The notes under the pieces: model-generated
What the model saw: the letters and a program-made list of their open reading frames with translations, nothing else
What the model was told of the DNA's origin: nothing
Database searches by the model: none
NCBI RefSeq assembly: GCF_900547735.1
Contig: NZ_URHZ01000026.1
Coordinates: 1 to 60,838 of the forward strand
Length of the DNA: 60,838 nt
From: an uncultured Clostridium sp.
GTDB lineage: Bacteria; Bacillota; Clostridia; Lachnospirales; Lachnospiraceae
Direction: 5' to 3'
Part shown: piece by piece, positions 56,406 through 60,838 of the stretch
How positions within the stretch are numbered: the first letter of the stretch is position 1
Layout: each line of letters begins with the position of its first letter
Position numbers and translations under genes: made by a program

Positions 56406-57727
56406 CAGCTATTTTTCTGATACTCTTCTTCTGTGGATTAATCTTCGTAGGAATGCCCATAGCCGGATGCATCCTGGTATCGGCCGCCAGCATTCCGCTG
56501 TTCATGGGCGCGGCCTCGCCTCTTATGTGGACGCAGGTAGCCGGTGAGGCAATTAACGGCGCAGTCGCCAATAACGTCGGGCTGACCATTGTACTTTTCA
56601 TGGTGGCCGGTGAATTTATGGCCAGAGGAAAACTGACCGATAAAATCTTCGATACTTTTTCCTATTTCTTTGGAAAGAAAAAAGGATTTATGCCCATTAT
56701 CTCCATAGCAACCTGTATGTTTTACGGCGCCATCTCGGGCTCCGGCCCCGCCACAACCGCGGCTGTCGGCGCAATGTGCTACCCGATGCTGGTCGGCATG
56801 GGCTATGATAAATTCTTCAGCGCCAGCATTCTGGTGTCGGCCGGCTGCCTCGGAATGGTCATTCCTCCCAGCGTGCCGCTGACCGGAGCCGCCGGACTGG
56901 CCGGAGGGCTGGAACTGGTTCCCCTGTACCAGATCGCTGCCGTCGGCGGTGTCTGCGCAGGTCTCCTGCTGATTGGCTATGCCTATCTGCACTGCTGCCT
57001 GAAAAACGACGGGGATCAGATAAAAATCAGCGCCGCCGTTGATAAGCTCCACGAGCAGAGCTTTGGTTCCCTCTTTAAGGACAGTATCTGGGCGCTTTTG
57101 ACTCCGGTCCTGATTCTGGGCACCATCTTCAGCGGCATTGCCGACACGGCCCAGGCCGCGGTTCTGAGTCTGGCTTATTCGATGATAGTGGCAATTTTTG
57201 TATACCATACAATCCGGGTGGAGGATGTCGTTCCGATTCTAAAGAAATGCGTGATGAACGCCGCTCCTCTCTGCTTCCTGATTGCTCTGTCCAACGTATT
57301 TTCAGCGGCCATGAGGGCGCTGGACATCCCGGCCAGCCTGGCGGGCGCCCTGATAAGCTCCGGCGTTTCCAGCACGCTCCTGATTCTTCTGATTCTGGTA
57401 TGCATGCTGATCCTGGGCGCGTTCATGGACTGCGGCGCCGCAATGACAATCCTGGTCCCTCTGTTTGCACCGGTCATTATCAGCTTCGGTATGGATCCCT
57501 ATACGGCCATCGTTGCAATTATCATGTGCCAGGCAGTCGGTCTCTGCAGCCCGCTCTGCGGCCTGTGCATCTTCGTCATGTGTCCGATTGTGGGCTGCAC
57601 CATCGGTCAGTTGGGCAAATACGTCATCAAGCTGAGCGCCCTGATTGTGTTTGTCTCCGTGGTGATGGTACTGATGCCGTCTCTGTTCTCATGGGCTACT
57701 TCAGGAGCATTTATCCCGGCTCTGTGA
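56402..57727 (+). CDS. TRAP transporter large permease (DctM-like)
   Basis: A 441-residue membrane protein with about 12 helices, the ion-coupled transport subunit of a TRAP system. GLIFVGMPIAGCILVSA and the FYGAISGSGPATTAAVGAMCYPML segment, plus SAGCLGMVIPPSVPLTGAAGLAG and GAFMDCGAAMTILVPLFAPVI, are strongly typical of DctM. TRAP systems need an extracytoplasmic binding protein (DctP), but none is encoded here. The downstream sequence is a terminator and an unrelated lipoprotein. The binding protein is either elsewhere in the genome or this pair works differently. Confidence 0.94.
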   Translation: MTAIFLILFFCGLIFVGMPIAGCILVSAASIPLFMGAASPLMWTQVAGEAINGAVANNVGLTIVLFMVAGEFMARGKLTDKIFDTFSYFFGKKKGFMPIISIATCMFYGAISGSGPATTAAVGAMCYPMLVGMGYDKFFSASILVSAGCLGMVIPPSVPLTGAAGLAGGLELVPLYQIAAVGGVCAGLLLIGYAYLHCCLKNDGDQIKISAAVDKLHEQSFGSLFKDSIWALLTPVLILGTIFSGIADTAQAAVLSLAYSMIVAIFVYHTIRVEDVVPILKKCVMNAAPLCFLIALSNVFSAAMRALDIPASLAGALISSGVSSTLLILLILVCMLILGAFMDCGAAMTILVPLFAPVIISFGMDPYTAIVAIIMCQAVGLCSPLCGLCIFVMCPIVGCTIGQLGKYVIKLSALIVFVSVVMVLMPSLFSWATSGAFIPAL

Positions 57728-57778
57728 TGAAGTTTTACTCCCGGATCTGTTAAATACTCCCAATCAGGGAAACTCATT

Positions 57779-57812
57779 ATGCCTCTCTTAAGCCGGAACT
57801 TAAGGGAGGCAT
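57779..57812. terminator. Terminator between the TRAP genes and the WG-repeat lipoprotein
   Basis: ATGCCTCTCTTAAG (57779-57792) pairs with CTTAAGGGAGGCAT (57799-57812), with one G-T pair in a 14-bp stem. It lies between convergent genes. Confidence 0.75.
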
Positions 57813-57886
57813 ATCTGTAATGATAAAAGGGAGCGCTGCCTTTTTAAATCAGTGGCTCAGGATTCAATCAGCGGAGCCGGACTCAA

Positions 57887-59017
57887 TCAGTGGAGCCGGA
57901 TCGTCTCGATTACCTGATTGTCTGCCGCGCTGACATCCATAAAATCTACCGTTCCATCCTCCCTCACCTCTGAAAACCGCCTGGACCCACAGTAATAAGT
58001 ACTGGGAGCGTCTGGATCCGGAGCGGGATTCGCATATTTTTCCGACGGCTCTACCGCATAATTTCCATGAATGTCAATGATCCCCCACTGTCCGCCGTCC
58101 ACATCAAACATGGAAATGGTGCCGCCGTCCTCTGTAAAGGGACGGAGGCTGCCCCCCGCCAGGACAGAGGCGTAACCGTTCGAAAAATCGCTGACATACC
58201 CATATTCGCAGGGGATTGCAATGTCCCCGGACTGATCCATAAATCCCATAAGGCCCGTATTCATGTCCCGGACCGCCATCAGGCCGTCGCAGTAACACTT
58301 TCCATTTTCCAGATAGCGGTAACCTTCCCGCAGTCTCGTGAGTTTGAAATCCTCATCATAGAATGCGACTGTATATTTCTGGTCATCTGCGATCATATAG
58401 CCGTCCGGAACCTTTGTGACAATCTGATGAGTGGCGCCCTTATCGTAGCTGAGCACAGGGTGATACAGGTCATCAGGCTCCGACACATGCACCGTCCCGT
58501 CATACTCAAAAATCAGGTAATCTCCGGCCGAGTAGAGAAGATTGTCCCATCTGCGCACCCCCAGCTTCTTCCCTCCGTCCAGCCTTTCGAAACTGCGGGA
58601 CTGGGAATTGTAATCAATGCTCTCACAGCCATTCCCGTCCTTCACGGCCATCCCCGAGGTCAAGGCGCTGGCCCAATTGTATCTCCCCTCCACAAGATCC
58701 GGAACTTTCTCGTATGATTTTCCGTCCTTTTCAAAAAATTTGTCGGAAGAGAGAGCCTCATCGGTATATACATCCTCCGGGAACCCCTGACTGCCAGTAT
58801 CCTGTGCATGTTCCCCGGCAGCAACTGGATCCGAATTATAATCTGCATTTTCTCCTGTACCCTGAACCACTGTCTGCTCGGCACTCCGGGATGCCGCCGG
58901 TTCTGTACTCTGTGCCGCTGCCGGTTCTAATGAGGGCCGTGCCATCTCCGGTTTCCCACATCCATATAAAACTGCCGCTGTTCCTGCAATGAGCAGAATA
59001 TAATACCCGCCGTGCAT
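57887..59017 (-). CDS. Lipoprotein with WG-type repeats
   Basis: A 376-residue exported lipoprotein. The signal peptide ends in the lipobox VLYGC with the lipidated Cys at position 20. A low-complexity Ala/Ser/Glu/Thr segment (25-80) acts as a spacer, then comes a beta-rich domain. The latter shows WG-repeat features: GLMGFMDQSGDIAIPCEYGYVSDFSNGYASV (in pieces) and QWGIIDIHGNYAVEP. WG-repeat proteins are common surface proteins of gut Bacillota, with unknown ligands. The gene stands alone with its own strand context. The start follows AAGGAGGAGATT. Confidence 0.85.
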   Translation of the reverse strand: MHGGYYILLIAGTAAVLYGCGKPEMARPSLEPAAAQSTEPAASRSAEQTVVQGTGENADYNSDPVAAGEHAQDTGSQGFPEDVYTDEALSSDKFFEKDGKSYEKVPDLVEGRYNWASALTSGMAVKDGNGCESIDYNSQSRSFERLDGGKKLGVRRWDNLLYSAGDYLIFEYDGTVHVSEPDDLYHPVLSYDKGATHQIVTKVPDGYMIADDQKYTVAFYDEDFKLTRLREGYRYLENGKCYCDGLMAVRDMNTGLMGFMDQSGDIAIPCEYGYVSDFSNGYASVLAGGSLRPFTEDGGTISMFDVDGGQWGIIDIHGNYAVEPSEKYANPAPDPDAPSTYYCGSRRFSEVREDGTVDFMDVSAADNQVIETIRLH

Positions 59018-59368
59018 AATCTCCTCCTTATTTCAATCTATTCTCTATTTTTATTTCACACGGTTACACGTTATTTCAATCCAGTGTTCCGCTTTCTCTG
59101 ATTATCTCATATGTGATTCTAAAAACCAATTAAGTTTTTATTACTGTTTCTACTTTATTTTTTCGTTCTCCGGCATGATAAGATAAAAGGTGTAAAGATA
59201 TTCTCTTCACACCTTTCCTTACATCCTTTTTATTTCACATTATCTATTCAAATAGCTTACTTTTTCCAAGCAACTTCCATTTATATAAAGATAACCCTTC
59301 AAATCATGATACTATAATCTGAAGGGCACTTTATTCATTCTAAATTCACAAATTAATTATCTGACAAT
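59018..59368. other. 351-base intergenic region with two terminator hairpins
   Basis: CCCTTCA/TGAAGGG (59295-59326) and AAGGTGTAAAGA-type stem (59187-59215) both suit termination of the HTH gene on the minus strand. The second has a TTTTATCTTATC tail. The remainder is AT-rich and should contain the lipoprotein promoter, which I cannot place with confidence. No gene is seen. Confidence 0.6.
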
Positions 59369-59947
59369 TCATTGCACCCATACTCCATCCCGGCTGCATC
59401 CAAAATAGAATTTACCGCCGCGCATCCGCGGCATTCTCACCTCACCGCTCTGTTCCGGGTAAAGGCGCACCAGGTGAATGCTGTTGTAGTTCACATATGC
59501 TATAAAGCTCAAATAATGTTCCTTTGTCATTTCGTGCTCAAATGTGATATAGGATTCGTCGTCGATTTCCTCCACATGGAGCCTGTGTATTCCGTCTGCT
59601 TTCTGCGGCGTCTGGGGCGCCAGCTTCCTTCCGCAGCAGGAAATCTCCGCTTCCCCTGTGGCTGTCAGTATATTGCCGCAGTCGGGGCAGATGTAAAATT
59701 TAATCCGTTTCATATTTCCTCCGTCTTCACTGTTAGGGTCAAGCTGCCCCGTCAGTATCTTCTCAATGTTTACCCCCAGGGCCGCAGAAAGTTCTCCAAG
59801 CAGCGAAACGTCGGGGCATCCCATGCCGCGTTCCCATTTGGAAACGGCCTTGTCGCTTACCTGAATCATCTCTGCAAGCTGTTTCTGCGTATATCCTTTT
59901 TCCTTCCGCAAAGACGATATGAGCGTTCCCACTTTATGATAGTCCAC
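59369..59947 (-). CDS. HTH (XRE) protein with zinc ribbon and superoxide-reductase-like domain
   Basis: A 192-residue protein of three parts. Residues 5-60 form an XRE/Cro HTH (TQKQLAEMIQVSDKAVSKWERG). Residues about 78-105 form a zinc-ribbon-like motif (YICPDCGN and SCCGRK). Residues about 120-192 resemble the iron-binding domain of desulfoferrodoxin/superoxide reductase (TFEHEMTKEHYLSFIAYV, VRLYPEQSG, GGKFYFGCSRDGVW). Two of the usual histidine ligands (in FEHEM and KEHYL) and the cysteine (FGCSRDG) are seen. The final His of the usual CNLHGLW is Asp. It could be a redox or superoxide-responsive regulator. The SOR link is by eye only. Confidence 0.8.
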   Translation of the reverse strand: MDYHKVGTLISSLRKEKGYTQKQLAEMIQVSDKAVSKWERGMGCPDVSLLGELSAALGVNIEKILTGQLDPNSEDGGNMKRIKFYICPDCGNILTATGEAEISCCGRKLAPQTPQKADGIHRLHVEEIDDESYITFEHEMTKEHYLSFIAYVNYNSIHLVRLYPEQSGEVRMPRMRGGKFYFGCSRDGVWVQ

Positions 59948-60030
59948 TTCTTTCTACCTCCTGTAAGTCTGTACAAATTCAGTATAAACAAGAACGGCGG
60001 ATTATTCAATCAACGCTCCGTAGAGTTCTA

Positions 60031-60765
60031 TCACCGTTTTACCGCACTGACAATCAGCATCATCGGGCGGCGCATCTCATCCCTCATGCCCGGAACCGTA
60101 TCGATCATATGGGTGGGCGGCTGCGGCTCCACAATATTTTTAATTTCAAATCCGTTTGTGAGCAGGCCGTTCAGATAAGTCGTCAGAGTTTTATGGTACT
60201 TTACAACATCCTCACCCAGGAAATTAGCGGTTCTCTTTCCCTCATAATAATAATTATCCACCGGGAAATGGAGAATCTCCCCTTTATCATCATAATACCA
60301 GTCCTGTGTCCCGTAAGCGGTAAAAACAGGATGCTCCACCGAGAACACAAAACTTCCGCCCGGCTTTAAAAAGGTCTGTACCTTCTTTGCCACGGCATCA
60401 AACGATTCAATATAATGAAACGCCAGGGAACTCAGCGCGATATCAAAACTCTCTGCCGGAAAATCCATGTCTTCCATGGCCACGCACTGATATTCCACCT
60501 GAGAGTATTTCGTTTTCTCCCCGGCAACCTCCAGCATCTTTCTGGAAATATCAATCCCCACGGCCGAATCAGCCCCCTGCTCCATGGCGTAAATGCAGTG
60601 CCATCCGTATCCGCATCCAAGATCCAGCATGCGTTTTCCTTGGAAATCGGGAAGCAGCTCTTTTAAAGTCTCCCATTCGCCGGCTGCGGCCAGTCCTCCT
60701 TTGGAGCGGTCCATCTGGCTGTATTTCTCGAAAAATATGTCATTGTCGTATTTATTCTCTTTCAT
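60031..60765 (-). CDS. Class I SAM-dependent methyltransferase
   Basis: A 244-residue methyltransferase. Motif I is MLDLGCGYGWHCIYAMEQGA (residues about 46-65), the acidic residue of motif II is in VGIDISRKML, and the post-motif region is FDIALSSLAFHYIESFDAVAKKVQTFLKPGGSFVFS (in pieces). It resembles small-molecule or ubiquinone/menaquinone-type methyltransferases of unknown substrate, often found as solitary genes in Firmicutes. The N-terminal FFEKYSQMDRSKGGLAAAGEW is common in a family annotated simply as class I SAM methyltransferase. The start follows AAAGGAAAACAACC. Confidence 0.9.
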   Translation of the reverse strand: MKENKYDNDIFFEKYSQMDRSKGGLAAAGEWETLKELLPDFQGKRMLDLGCGYGWHCIYAMEQGADSAVGIDISRKMLEVAGEKTKYSQVEYQCVAMEDMDFPAESFDIALSSLAFHYIESFDAVAKKVQTFLKPGGSFVFSVEHPVFTAYGTQDWYYDDKGEILHFPVDNYYYEGKRTANFLGEDVVKYHKTLTTYLNGLLTNGFEIKNIVEPQPPTHMIDTVPGMRDEMRRPMMLIVSAVKR

Positions 60766-60795
60766 GGTTGTTTTCCTTTCTATATGGGGATTTAA

Positions 60796-60838
60796 TTGAG
60801 GAATGAGAACGCCGCCGGGACGGTCGGGGTTCGGGATG
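60796..60838. repeat. Right arm of the end-to-end inverted repeat
   Basis: The last 43 bases are the reverse complement of 89-131 with three mismatches. The arm lies upstream of the methyltransferase gene, whereas the left arm lies downstream of the formate channel gene, so neither is part of a coding region. Confidence 0.8.

Noticed and set aside
1..60838. Prophage, insertion sequence, integrative element, tRNA or rRNA genes
   Set aside because: No transposase, integrase, phage structural gene or attachment duplication was seen, and no tRNA- or rRNA-like sequence was recognised by eye.

Overview
The window looks like chromosomal DNA of an anaerobic, butyrate-forming member of the Bacillota, most likely Lachnospiraceae (a [Clostridium] symbiosum-like organism is a guess, not shown). 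The basis is a complete thl-crt-hbd-bcd-etfB-etfA operon, a butyryl-CoA:acetate CoA-transferase, a K+-dependent membrane pyrophosphatase, a class B sortase, AGGAGG-type ribosome sites and clean sigma-A promoters. No transposase, integrase, phage gene, tRNA, rRNA or CRISPR array was seen. The two ends carry a 43-nt imperfect inverted repeat of each other, so the sequence may be a contig broken at a dispersed repeat.

Layout. (1) 133-6974: one-carbon and formimino-group module on the minus strand (formate channel, formate-THF ligase, cyclodeaminase, glutamate formimidoyltransferase, HutD, ureohydrolase) with a divergent Lrp/AsnC regulator. (2) 7191-9546: trxB plus an SH3/NlpC cell-wall hydrolase. 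(3) 10049-14638: SDR reductase, LysR regulator, M20 amidohydrolase and YfcC-type transporter. (4) 14712-20803: the core butyryl-CoA operon on the minus strand. (5) 21825-30925: a second, plus-strand set with its own crotonase, propionate-CoA-transferase-type enzyme, GntP permease, acyl-CoA dehydrogenase, MarR regulator, divergent EtfBA and butyryl-CoA:acetate CoA-transferase. (6) 31060-31748: Smr protein and an unknown protein. (7) 31844-37869: CitMHS transporter, CaiB CoA-transferase, IclR regulator, HMG-CoA-lyase-type enzyme and a 2-hydroxycarboxylate transporter. (8) 38228-44338: MarR-MATE pair, BenE-type permease, glutamate-semialdehyde dehydrogenase and AraC regulator. (9) 44564-53583: pyrophosphatase, GreA, GlmM, dTDP-sugar genes without rfbC, sortase B, a DUF2164 protein and a VOC remnant. 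(10) 53602-57727: AraC regulator, esterase and two TRAP permease subunits without a binding protein. (11) 57887-60765: WG-repeat lipoprotein, HTH/zinc-ribbon/superoxide-reductase-like protein and a methyltransferase.

How the parts may work together. Region 4 makes butyryl-CoA from acetyl-CoA; But at 29582-30925 releases butyrate while recapturing acetate as acetyl-CoA. Region 5 reads as an accessory route in which an external C4 acid (3-hydroxybutyrate or crotonate is the best guess) is imported, activated by CoA transfer, dehydrated and reduced to butyryl-CoA. Three GCATGC-centred palindromes at region 5 promoters plus one inside the marR promoter suggest a local MarR regulon. Region 7 reads as import, CoA activation and retro-Claisen cleavage of a 3-hydroxy-3-methyl-dicarboxylate. 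Its two enzyme genes are each preceded by a nearly identical 34-bp operator-like element, one copy in each orientation.

Intergenic DNA also holds a dispersed family of GTAAC/TGAAC palindromes, a hairpin that hides the ribosome site of the M20 gene, and a 15-bp tandem repeat in the place where rfbC would be expected. All functions come from reading motifs by eye; no database search was run.
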